From Taenia hydatigena (lineage: Eukaryota; Platyhelminthes; Cestoda; Cyclophyllidea; Taeniidae), in NCBI GenBank assembly GCA_036345935.2, contig JADWOT020000005.1, forward strand, positions 19,322,369 to 19,386,368: DNA of 64,000 nucleotides, given 5' to 3'. A model generated the notes under the pieces. The model had not been told where the DNA came from. It was given only the letters and a program-made list of their open reading frames with translations, and made no database searches. Of the stretch, positions 25,901-37,471 are shown piece by piece (positions within the stretch are counted from its first letter, which is position 1; the number at the start of each line of letters is the position of its first letter). The position numbers and the translations under genes were made by a program.

Positions 25901-27485
25901 TGCGAAAAAGTTATAGTGACCTTAGTAATCGCATATGAGATCTTTAATAAGTGCGGCATACTTTGTAATTTGTGAGTCGATTCCAACGAGAATGATTCCA
26001 TTCCACTTTGCACACCTCCTTTAATTCACCCACGTGTGGCGAGGGGAGAACTGCATCTAGATTCTGAGGTGCGTTTGAGGAACTGAAGATGGTTGCCAAG
26101 ATTTTGAGTTTTCCTGTTGAATTGAGGCTAAGCACGATGGACTTAAAGGGGAATGTTGATGGGCGTCGTTGATTACGTGGGATGCCCAATTACACTTATT
26201 CATTTATAAGTGAATGTGGAGGTGGAGAGAGGAGGGTAGTCAAATCCAAACATGTGCTAAAAGTTTTGGAAAATGATAGAATTGTCATTTAATTCACGTT
26301 CCAACAATCTTCATTCCTCCATCTGCTCACCTGCGATATTCCTGCGTCTACATACGCGCCACCTCTTAATCCTTTAGATGAAAGTGACGACCAATGAAAT
26401 GACGACTTATGATCTTTGTGAATAATCGACACGTTTACTCCAGCAATTACACAATGTACTCTTTGATGAGTTTTCGTATGGATTTGATTAGCATCACTCA
26501 GGTACGCTTATGTTCCGAAAAATGCAACTTTTCAAAACGCTTTGCTTGGAAGAGTTTTCTGATGGAATCGGTCAGAGGGATTTGAATGTAGTCATAATTT
26601 GTTAGCTGGTTTCCTTGTTGAGCTTGGGTCTAGCGCTACCAGTCTTCGTCGCCGTGAGCGGTACGGACGCACTCCTTGTTGATGCCATAGAGGTCTTTAT
26701 GCCTGTCTTATGGACTTAAATTGCCCCAGCTAATCATTATTTGGAAACAATAAGTTGATGACTTCACTCCTCCGACACAATGTTGGTGACAACACTTTCG
26801 TTCTGGGAAATGTCTAGTTGTCGTTTATGGGGACGAATTCAGTGGTAAGTGCTACTCCAGACAGACAGTTGATGTGGATTATCACTAAAGTTGGTCTGAT
26901 TGATGTTAATTTCATTTTGTGATAGTTAGGGAGCTTTTGCTATCATGTTAACACTCACTTTCGCTTCTCACATTACCGCTTTCAATTCGAGGGAGAGGTG
27001 GAGCGATTAGTTAGAGTTATGAGGAGAGGGGATCTCCGTCACTTTCCGTTCATTTTTACCGCCTAAACATAGCAACACTGCAATTTATCAATACGCATTC
27101 CTCTTACCAGTCCAGAGACTTAGTCACTTGACATGGAGCCTGGCTCAATTAAAATCAACGTCAGCGTAACAAATCAATGGCCGCCATTAAAATGTTCTTT
27201 TTAACCTCGACATTGTTGCCGTCACCGGCTTTTGCTGTGATCGCCGCTGCTGATGTTGGTGATGGCAGATCAAGAGGGATGTTGATTTCATGAAAATCAT
27301 CTTAGCTAGGAATGAAAAAGGCCACGAAGATAGGAAAATTGAGACGGAAAATGAGAGGGGCGGGGAGATGATTCTTACCTTCTTAAGGCAAATGTATGTA
27401 CTAGACAATTGGAGCCATGTATTACACTTCCTCCTCTTATCATTTTTTCATTCAATTAGACCGCTTTTATTTATGTGGTGGTGAC

Positions 27486-27625
27486 TGTAACACTTTGTTT
27501 GTTTGAACTACCGGTTTTGGTCAGGGTCACAGAGGGGGCCATATTGCCCTAGCCGCGTAGGCTGGCCTCAAAGCCATGCCAGCAGCTCACTCTCCTTCTG
27601 TCTCTATTCTGCCCTGGTATTTTTC
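27486..27625 (+). repeat. Truncated, degraded TRIM solo LTR
   Basis: It begins TGTAACACTTTGTTTG and continues with the LTR core (GGTCACAGAGG, GCCCTAGCCGCG, CATGCCAGCAGC), then decays before the TATA-like run and never reaches the ACGCTACA end. More diverged than the other copies, so an older insertion. No target duplication can be identified because one end is lost. Confidence 0.75.
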
Positions 27626-29544
27626 CACAATTGCCTACATCTTTCTGGCAAGATAGTTGCATATTTGAGTAAACATCGGGAGTTTACTCTCTGGTGTAAC
27701 ATGCTGCGTTGCCTAATCGCTGGGCACCTACTAATATTGCATCCCAAAAGAGTTAGTCCCATAGCATGGCAAGATGCAGTGGTCGGTGTAGACGATTGGT
27801 GTACTGTTGTGATGGATTTTCTACCCACATGTGTCAATTTGAATCAAGATTACCAAATGCAACGAAGAAATTGAGTATCCGCAGAATGACTGGCAAGCAC
27901 GCAGGCAAATGGACGGCCACCCAGGAACTTTACAATCCTTCCTTATTTCATTAGTTTAATCTGCTACCACATGAACACAGCAGCCTTGCAATTGATCACT
28001 GCTTCTTCTCGCTTTTTTTCATTTTGACCTTGCTAATTCGTCCTGCCTTTTGGTCAATTGACGTCAATTTCAGTGCGGTCGAAATGGCGAGTGAAAAAGT
28101 GCCTGGAAATGAGATGACTGCTGTTGTAGTGTGTCCAGGTGGAGATAAAGATTAAAAATGAGAGGATGTTTGCACACCCAGCATTCCACAATGTGCTTGC
28201 AGCATACCTTGCTGGGTTACACAATTGGGTTCCGGGTAAGGGAATCACTTTAAGTGAATTGAAAATGCGTCCATAGTAACTTAGTAGATTTACGCAGAAC
28301 TGACACTGGGCCCTTGAGGTACTGAGCAGCTTTTAGTGCGATAAAATCTTAGCCTCTAAAGAAATACATCTTTAATTCCTGCCATATACGTCCAAGTCTA
28401 TCCCCTTACCTACTTACCCACCTGCCTGACAATTGGCTCCCTATCAATGGATGCAGATACCTTTCCTTCCTTACCGCTCGTGTTCCATGCACTGCGAGAC
28501 TCGTACTGAGTGGTTTGCTGCCATGCCTTGATTTCTCTTCCGTAAGCTAAGAATACATTTGCAGAGAAGTACTCCACCGCTCCACTACAATATGTACCCC
28601 AAATTCTTCCTCCTCTTCTTCAGCCTCACCATCCCCATTGCTACTGACATTTGAAATAGGTATCTGAGATCCTGTTTGTGGGGATTTGTATACCCGTGTA
28701 GATAAAAGTAGATAAATGTGGAGAAAGAAATCACCACAACCATGCGCCAATCACCACAATAATGGCAAATGCACCGCCCGCGCAGGAGCGTGCATTTGAC
28801 TGAAACTGCCTGGTCAATTGCCGATGATCACGCTACGTCAGAGAAGTGGTCATCCAGTCATGCATTCATTTAGACATCCGTGATGACGCAGGCAGGAGAA
28901 AAAGATGGACTGTGGCAATAAATTGGAATGCATAATTGAGCTCATCAGGCATGAGGACTAACCGACATGCATTAAAACGGATGAGCTTAAAACAGATGTG
29001 TCTTCCGTATTGTTGCTGTCTAAACCGGTCATCCTTCGTTGATATAATACTAATTTAAACGAAATGAATACATGAGTGTTGGTCTTCATGACGTTAGCAA
29101 CCAAACTGCCTAATAGTCTATTTCCAGACAATAATGGACTTGATTACAGGCTATTGGGCATCTATTCTCATACAAAAGCGGATACGAATGGATGGAGACA
29201 ACTCTTTTTGTGCATTGTGCTCAAAGACAGAGATGGACGCTTGTGTGTGATTTGCAAATGCTTTGAAGGTGGTGGTCTGCTGGTGACCCTAAACGCTGTG
29301 ATCTCGTGTCGTCAGCAAGTCCACTTGAGACCAATGATACTGTAGTTAGAGTGTTGCTGCCATGTCCTTCGATGAGGTTTGGCGGTACATTTAGGCTGAC
29401 ATATTTGTGTGAAAGTCAACATGATGGCTTGTGTGAAGTGAGTGACTGCGTAAGCCCCTAGGGTGGACATAACCGCAGCTGGACGTGAGAATATACAATT
29501 AAGACGACTGCAGCTCCATTGCTAATGTTCGCGCAGCTAATTAT

Positions 29545-29720
29545 GTCCTCTCTCTATCTGTCTGCGTCACCTGTGGGCACCTCTTTACCGCATTCAGCTT
29601 CTGATGGCATGCGCCCCCTCCAGTTGCACGCTCGTACTTGCCCTCCACTTGAAATCTCTTCTTGCCGTTCCACATACCATAGGCACATTAAACCGTCATG
29701 TGCCTACTATCAGCACTCTT
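29545..29720 (+). repeat. Copy of a diverged interspersed repeat (pyrimidine-rich part)
   Basis: Partner of 25193-25420 (see there): the shared order is GGGCACCTC, CCGCATTCAGCTTC, then CCCCTCCAG and CT-rich sequence. No coding signal is convincing; two overlapping short frames here look incidental. Confidence 0.35.
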
Positions 29721-31642
29721 ATTCCATTCTTCATATGTATGGGCCTTTCACGTCCATACTCCGCTACAAGCTCTGTACAAAATTCTTTTGATTTCAGCAT
29801 ACCTCACCTGAGGGTGTTGGAAACGTTTTCTTAAAATGGAGCAAAATTAATGCGTAAGTAAGCGAATGAAGTTAAAGTGCACTGGTCCCAATTGAATTAG
29901 ATTAAAGCTGCCGATATACAGGCGGGTAAAGGAAATGCAGTAAATGGATTTGAAGAGTAAGGCGAGCTCTTAAAACCCTCTTAAAGGAATTGGGTTCAAT
30001 ACAGTAAGGAGCCCATCGCCTATCTAATATCTGGAGCCTGCGATATACGTATCTTGAGCACAGTATATGTAGATGATTTGCACAGCAAATGCACTACAAG
30101 AACCAAATTATGAGATCATCTTTCCACATTTAATTTTTAGGTTCAGTCCAGCGCTAATTCAAAGCAAAATGAAATGCCTTTCTTTACCATTGCACCTGAC
30201 TTACCTTGGGCTACTTAATGTCCTCTAATGTAAAATTAATCTTTTAATGAAAAAGAAACATTGCGAGGTATTTTCATTTTACCTTTTAATTTTCAACGCC
30301 TTAGACACCACTCCCACACTCAAGTTTATTCGGAATCGTGAATCGGACCAGACAACAACCTGCTTGAAAAATAATACAATTTTGTAACAACACCATTTCC
30401 ACTTGGCTGAGTGCAAAAATCTGGAATGCTGCAAATTTTGTGCATGCGACTTTTTCTTTCGTAGCCGTTTTGACCCTTAATTTGTGTAGACAGGGGTTGG
30501 CACAATTCACTTCCTTATCTACGGACCAGTCTTACGCATCATCTTTGACTTCCTCGCGCCATCGACGGCAGGACAACCATCCTTAGTGGAAACGATATGC
30601 TTTCGGAATTTGTTCCCTCGTTTATCGGTTTAAAAGAGGTAACTCAGTGTTGAAAATATTAAGATTGGCAAGAGCAGCATATTCTATATTAACTTCTTAC
30701 CCACTTACACTCTAAAAAATTTATTTGCCTTTGTCGATCACAGTGATCCCAGAGTTTCTGCTATCAAACGAATTGGACCATTACCGTGATCTTGCAACAT
30801 GTGCTGAAGACTTCGTTTTGTAAAGATCCTTATAAATGTAGTTTATCCATCTAAATCCATAGGCAGGTATATTCAATTAAATGGTACCATTACAATGAGG
30901 CTTACTGTATCTGGTCTTGGAACCGAACAATCAACTTGCTTGTCCATGAGAATTGGCAAGTGTAGTCAGGTTAGTACTCTGTATATTGCTGCAATCTGCC
31001 AGCCCAACAGTGATAAGGAAAACTTTGTTCACCAAATGAAACATGTTGACTAATTTAGTATACATAAATGTAGAAGTGAGAGGATGGCAGTAGGTTGGAA
31101 TTGTTGAATGTTCTTGCCAATGACAGCACTGCTCACGGGGCGGTGCGTGCAAGAGGACCAGGCGCTAATTTTTCGATTCTGTACGCTAAGGTGGCAGGAC
31201 CATTGATATATATGTTAACTAGAGGAGTTGCCATTGACATGTTTAGGGTTAGAGTTATAGAGGAAGAAAGGGTGAGAGGCAACGAGTGACCTTCAATCAA
31301 GTCGATTAATGTTTCGAAGTGATCGTTAAGGCAAAGTAATTTTCATTACCAAGGGGTTGGTACTTATTGCAGATAAGTACATTTCATTTTGAACTTTTAT
31401 ATGCCTCAATTGTCCACATCTCATTCGAGACTGCCTAAATAACTCACCACAGTGGAAGTACTACGGAAAAAGGCGCATATACAACATATACAACTAAACA
31501 CATTTATGCACTCAAAATCTTGTGCCAGATCAGGATTCTTCAGTGGCGCATCCCACTTTCATTCCCTTTTCCCTCTCTATTCACCTTCTATCCTCTTCTC
31601 ATCCACATAGGCTTACAGCGTCTCTAACCATGTTCCTACTCA

Positions 31643-31837
31643 TCAGCCACCACTAACCAACAAAACAAAACTAACAAATCGTTTGCACCAAGAAAACAAA
31701 CTTAACAATCCTATCAACAAACTCGCTATGGTAACAAGTGTCACTATCACAATTTCAGCCGAAAAGATTTTGTGGTGATATTTGTAAGCCACTTCTTCCA
31801 AGAAGCTGCAATTGCTACGCCAGTTCTTCATCCCCAT
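31643..31837 (-). CDS. Possible small single-span membrane protein or exon
   Basis: A 64-residue ATG-started frame with a hydrophilic N-terminus (MGMKNWRSNCSFLEEVAYKY), then one strongly hydrophobic span (AEIVIVTLVTIASLLIGLLS) and a short hydrophobic tail. A possible acceptor (TTCTTCAG) lies just upstream of the ATG. No family is recognised and the frame is short enough to arise by chance, but the charge and hydrophobicity layout is that of a type II or tail-anchored protein. Confidence 0.28.
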   Translation of the reverse strand: MGMKNWRSNCSFLEEVAYKYHHKIFSAEIVIVTLVTIASLLIGLLSLFSWCKRFVSFVLLVSGG

Positions 31838-34490
31838 GAGCTTCTGAAGAAGTTGCGTTTACTAAGCTAAGGTTTCATTTTTTTGCTGTCAAGACGGTAT
31901 TATGCAGCACCATAGAAAGGGCTGCCATCATTTAATTTCACTAGAAAGGACGGCGTGCAATTATTAAACACTCTGTCGTCATAAGAGCGCACATAATGAA
32001 CAAAATTTTACTGTTGCGCTTTAAGGATTTTTTGATTAGTTGTGTTTATTATACCTTTTTTCTAAAGCGCAACTCCAAAGGCGTTCGAATTTTTATCTAT
32101 TTATTTTATTTATTGCGACTTTGAGTGAATTCCCGTCAGTTGAAATTGTTTAAAACATTATCAAAGAATCATTTTATAGAAAGAACTTGTGTCCCACATA
32201 ATCGGGTAGTGCCAAAGCATGGTTCCATTACACACGAACCATTGACACTGGCGACGTTTCCCGCCAAAATCCACAGCTCTTACTTAAAATACTATGGTTG
32301 GCGTAATTACATCTTTATATATACGACAACTGCATTCAATGGACCAAAGGTCACATTGGAATTACACACGATTAACAGCCATTCTCATTGTTCTTACACT
32401 TCACCACTGCATAAGGTCCGCATCCGAACTTTTAACTTGCTAGCCGTTGATTCACCGGCTTGGTAGAAGGGTGGACAAACGTCTCTGAGGATGCAAAAAT
32501 GATATTTTAATATGTTCTTATTAAAGTATCTGATGTAACCATCATCGCTTTGCAAAATGGTTGCTGCCAACGATGGACATTTCAGGTGACACATTAATAA
32601 ATGGATTCTTGTTTGGGTCATTGTGTATGAAAACAAAATTTTAAAAAATTTTTATTGAAAGGAGTTTCAAAAACCAATGGATGACGCACATAGGCAAGAT
32701 GATGCGCCAGGCATTTGCTCCCATCTTTCGAGCGTGTGCGTCTGGTCATAGTTAAGGCACCTCTACCGCGACATTTCAAACTAGACCTCATTTCCGATTT
32801 TGGGTCTGGAAAATACGAACCTAAGTATGAACAATAGGAATCTCTTCCCATAATCTTCTATATATTTATGCTACTTCTTCCCCAAAATGGCAACCCATGT
32901 TTTTTTTATTTTAAGATTTTGAATCCTCCATTCGATTGTGCAGACATTGGAGCCTGTTCTTCGCATTTACTTAAGTATTTTTAGACTTCCAGTCCATTTA
33001 AGCGTTTCATTGTCGACAATGAGGCAGCCATATATATAATTATTTTACCGAAACACCCATCCACTTTATGTATCCACTGCAACTCAACGCGACTTGTAGA
33101 ACCCGGATGACCTTAGTCGTCAAGAGGTTGTCAACTTGAGTAGAGTTGGGGTGCACCTCTGCCTGATGTAGCTCAGTGAGCAGGGAGTAGATGAGCGACA
33201 GCACGACTCGCATAATTGAAGGTCAGCGATCAAGTGAAAATCCTGAAACATCAAAAAGGAACTTGATTCTGTGAGTACAGGCGAATCTTAGCACTTTTGC
33301 GGTGTCTCGATCATTGATAATTATGCTAAATTATGCCAGATTGGTTCTACGTAAAATTCTCTAGCGATGCTGAAGGTCTTAAGTGTATCATTTAATAATC
33401 TAAAGTTCCTACAACTTTCTTTATCATACACCTTTTAACACGCACATAATTTATCATTACACTTCTCGATCTGTGGGTTTTAGCGTTAGTGAGAGTGCTA
33501 GGACAGTAGTTTGCTCCTGTCCAATTTGGGACGTAGTTACAAGGAAAGCTAGAACTCATGCCATCCTGAGTGAATTGTCTTTTTCTTGCATTGCACCATT
33601 GTACAATAAAGGGAAGGACAAGATGTTTCATTCTCCTTTGTCTTTTCTCGTCAAATATTTAGAACCAAGGCACATCATTGTTTGCCTTCCCCTTCGTTAA
33701 CGTGGCGAACCTGGTGGGAGAAAGTTATGGGTGTTTCCATAAGGTACCTCTGCTCCATCGCATGGTCTTCACCGACAGTGCGTCCTAAGGGAGATAGCTT
33801 GTGTCTCAGCATCTGCGATCAAGTGCGGTCGCCAAACTCGAACATGGATAGGAGCCATGGCAGTCGCGTACCCTCAACGATGTCTTCCACTTTAGTAAAC
33901 TCATCGTCCATGTATGAGGACGTGTGAGCTGAAATGGTGCTTTATAAACAAAACATGAGTGTAGGTGAAGTACGTCTTGACATCCTATCTGTAATGCGAT
34001 GCAATCCATTCCTCTGGTGACCATGTGTCGCCACATTTAGAGTCTCATGTCCACAGAATGCAGGTGTTGAATGGTGAGGCGCGACTCTTTTATAGCGTGG
34101 AAAATCGACAGCTCTATTGACAAAGTCCCTAGCACATTCGTAACACAAAGCGAGTGTACTTCTATATGCTCAAGTGCATCCTTTTGCCTGACATCCTGTG
34201 TTGATCATATTTATCCATCTCTCTATCCACCCTTCATTATTCCAAATTCGCATTTTAGTGGTCGTTGACTGATCGCTGTAAGAGCTGTAGCATTAACGCA
34301 TCTCTTTGCACTAGTTCATTAATGCCCAAAGTGATTGGACCGAGTTAAGTGGCGGCCAGAAAAACTGGCATTGATTTGGGCTTATTTGTTTCGATTCCCA
34401 AGTAATCTGCATATTGTCTGTTAGTTCTTATATCCGAAAAGCCTACCTTATTAGTGATGGTCCCTGCATAAACCAAACTCTTCACTCCCC

Positions 34491-34516
34491 TCCTTCCTTC
34501 CTTCCTTCCTTCCTCC
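34491..34516 (+). repeat. (CCTT)n microsatellite
   Basis: About six tandem CCTT units, within a purine/pyrimidine-skewed region that continues as a GGA-rich stretch at 34760-34870. Confidence 0.95.
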
Positions 34517-35092
34517 GCAATGCTGCTATCCAGGTAAGAAACAATAGAATGATTTCGTTAAGCCGTTTGTGACAATTGCTCCCACTTATTGTCCCATTCA
34601 TCAGAGTGCTTGCAGTTCGCGAAACACAAGTAATGATGGCAGCTGATAGATAGGGAGTTGGACACTTAGGCGTAGGTGTAGGGAAACTTCGAGGAAGGGA
34701 GTGAGAGAGAGACTGGTATAGAAATAGGAGCAGATGGTGACGCAAAGATAAACTGAAAGGTTAAGAAGGAGGTAAATTCGAAGAGAATAAAGATGGGAGG
34801 GGGAGAAGGAAGAAGATGGAGAAAGAAGGTAAGAGAGTGGGCGAAGGGCTGGGGCGGACGGGAGAGGAGAGCACGAAGAAGATCAAAGTTATGGAAGAAT
34901 TAAAATGGTGCACCTAACGAACAGGAGGACGAATAGAGACTTGTTGGTATTTGCCAAACCGCACATAAAGTGTTGGATTTTTGATGGTTGGATTATAGAT
35001 GAGTGGACATGCACGGAGAAACCATGCGTGGATAAATAACCGACTGCGGCATAGCTGGCACTATGTATTGTCAACTTGCAGGAGAGCAACAC

Positions 35093-35111
35093 GTGTGTGT
35101 GTGTGTGTGTG
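35093..35111 (+). repeat. (GT)n microsatellite
   Basis: Nine to ten uninterrupted GT units following CAACAC. No gene context. Confidence 0.95.
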
Positions 35112-35409
35112 CAGGAAGAGGAGAAGGCAGCTAGACGGTGGAAGCAGCTTATTTTCAGCATGTTTGATTACCGACAGAAGGTTTTTTTAGTTTGTTAAAT
35201 GACGGGCTGACTGGTAGACTGACTAGTTATTTCAGGTAAGATCAGAGACAGGTGGAAATCAGCGATGTGCGGAAGTATTTATGTATCTTCAATAGACGAG
35301 CTGAGAAAGAGTTAATAAATGCATGTCAAAAGCTTGTAACTGTTGAACGACTTACAGCTGGTTGGTAAACATATGACGGTGTTCATTGGGGTAGCTCAGA
35401 AGTTTGTTA

Positions 35410-36330
35410 ATCGTCAATGAGCCAACTGTGGATGAGGGAAAGAATGGATGCGATTCTTAGTGGAGGGAAATCGGACAAATAAAAGCATGCACCTACGAAA
35501 CGATCCACTGAAGCATGCAATGATAGACTGATGGACAGAAGGACCGAGAGGGTGGCGAACACAGTAAAATCACCTGGCGCATAAATGGAGGCAAGGACGT
35601 CGTTAATGATTGGCAGGAGGACTGGAGATCACAAATATAAGGGCAAAATGCTAATTGCATCGAATTCTAAAAAAATACTTTTCTATAGCCCGATTTGACT
35701 GTTACCTTCTCTCTTTCTTCCTACTGAATTATGGACAAGCACCTGTGGTCGGTCTATGCATGATGTCAATCCCTCAATCCAATTCCTCCAAGACAAAATT
35801 CATATGAACGCTCCAGATCTAACTAACCACCCCAAGTCTCCTACCCCGTCTCTCTTGGCAACATGCAGTTTTCCTTAGTAATAAATACCCTCACTTCGCT
35901 CTACCACCCAAATCGTTCCTGTCGTTTCGGGTGTAGTGCATGCGTGTGAAGTGAGCGAAGGTTGTAAAGTACCATTGTAAGATCCTAGATAAAATACACA
36001 TCAGAAAGTGGCTATTATGTGTCTTTTTCAATGTGCAACATTTGAGATTGTTTAAAGCATCACCTTGGAATACGTGGCATAATTAGCGAATGAGTTTGAC
36101 TTGCTTTGCCATGCATTTAAACATGTCCGTAGAAACATGGAAGAATGGATGGGTGGATGGATGGACAGATGATTGGATGGGTGAGTAGATGAAAGGCGAA
36201 TAAAGGGGGTAGAGAATCTGCTGCGTTTCCATTGTTTCATCGCAGATCATCCCACCATGCAGAAGTGTGCACAAACTCTCCCCGATTAAATAAACCTTTA
36301 GCATTAACTCGATGCTTAAGTGCTTTGGAG
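35410..36330 (+). repeat. Copy of diverged repeat family with GGAT array
   Basis: Two parts recur elsewhere. Near 35415 the phrase GTCAATGAGCCAACTGTG followed by AATGGATGCG recurs at about 42693 (ATCAATGAGCCGACTGTG, ATGGATGCC). At 36055-36245 a block starting AAAGCATCACCTTGGAATACG and containing a GGATGGGTGGATGG array recurs near 43645 and, inverted, near 25600-25900. Together they suggest an old repeat unit of roughly 1 kb. No terminal repeats or coding capacity were recognised. Confidence 0.5.
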
Positions 36331-36363
36331 CGTAGAGGAGTACTTCATATAGGCAAGCCAGGC

Positions 36364-37471
36364 CTATACTTCAATTCGGTAAATGCTATGATGGTAGGCA
36401 GGTGATTTGAAGCACTCGTCTGCACACGACCTCAGAGTTGCAAGGGGAGGAGGGGCGAGGATTCTCTGCCAAATGTAACATCCGAAAGAGATGAAGTGAG
36501 CCAGATCCTCTACATTAGAAAGCATAGACGTGTATGCGTTCGCCCATGAGCCTTGTGTGCTTAGGGAACTGAAATAATATGATGCGCGAGGTGGGGGGCC
36601 ACAGCCAAAATAATAATCTTTTACGGCAATAGCATCAATGCTGAAATGCATCGGAGAGAGTAAGGGAGGCATCACAAGTGGTACTGGTGATGGGGCGGTT
36701 GAAGGTGGCTGCAAATGGTTATTCGAGTTAAAATGTTTGGTAACAGAGCCTGACAACCAGGTTTTACGTCTCTGATGAGGTGGTGGTTGGATAAACCAAG
36801 CCGCTGCCTTTGGAAGAGAAGAGCCACAGTGCGCGCTTGCAAGCGTCTGTAAGTTAGGCGATAGAGGTGGTGGCAGTAGCGGCGAAGGTAAAAGAGGAGG
36901 AGATGACATAAAGGGCAGAGGAGAAGAGCCTTGAGGCTGGTGAGAGGAAAGATCGCTACCGCGATGCGGCTCGGGGAGACTGGCACGCATCTGTGTTGAC
37001 TTAGTGGGACGGTGAGTGCTGCCTACGTAGTGGTCATAATGGCTACGTCCTTTTGAGCAGCAGCAAAAAGCAAAGTTGAATTTTTCGAGGAAATTCGGAG
37101 AAAAGCGCAGCTTTTGTGCACTAATGAACACACGTGTTTCATGGCCGCGGTTACAATGGCTGCAGTAACAGTAGACACAACCTGCATTCCTGACGTTAGA
37201 AAGTCTGCCTTTCCAATGAGACTAAAGGCATTCTGCTCTCTTGCGGAAAACACTGATGCGGTAATTGCGCTTACTGCTCCATTTGACAAAAATTCTCCTT
37301 CCTTCCGAAGGCGGAACTCACTCCGCATTTAATGATGGACACCCACGGCAGACCACTAACTGGGTCACAGACCACAGCACCGCTGCAATGCACTTCCATG
37401 GGGTAGACCATCGCTGAATCGGTCGTCGTTAGTTTTGCGTAGAGACTGTCAGGAGACAGCATCCGAAGTTT
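36364..37471 (-). CDS. Unrecognised gene, last two exons (Cys/His cluster plus Pro-rich tail)
   Basis: Exon 37471-37322 (50 codons) and exon 37221-36364 (286 codons with the stop) are joined by a 100-bp GTGAGT...TTTAG intron in phase 0 on both sides. Together they encode 335 residues plus further upstream exon(s), since the first starts after an acceptor (CTTATAG). The first exon includes VHCSGAVVCDPVSGLPWVS. The second opens with a Cys/His-dense segment (NAGCVYCYCSHCNRGHETR, then FAFCCCSKGRSHYDHY). It continues through a Ser/Pro/Leu-rich, probably disordered region and ends with IDAIAVKDYYFGCGPPPRA and a mixed C-terminus. A 286-codon open frame is unlikely by chance, and the splice signals and phases support a real gene. 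I recognise no family; a metal-binding or regulatory protein is only a guess. Confidence 0.6.

Noticed and set aside
36772..37332. Long overlapping frames in other phases opposite and alongside the 36364-37471 gene
   Set aside because: Explained as shadows of the larger phase-consistent frame; they lack start and splice support.
37322..37471. Faint resemblance of VVCDPVSGLP...SIIK to the CSL/RBPJ beta-trefoil segment
   Set aside because: Residues before and after do not follow the CSL pattern, and no other CSL motif appears on the strand.
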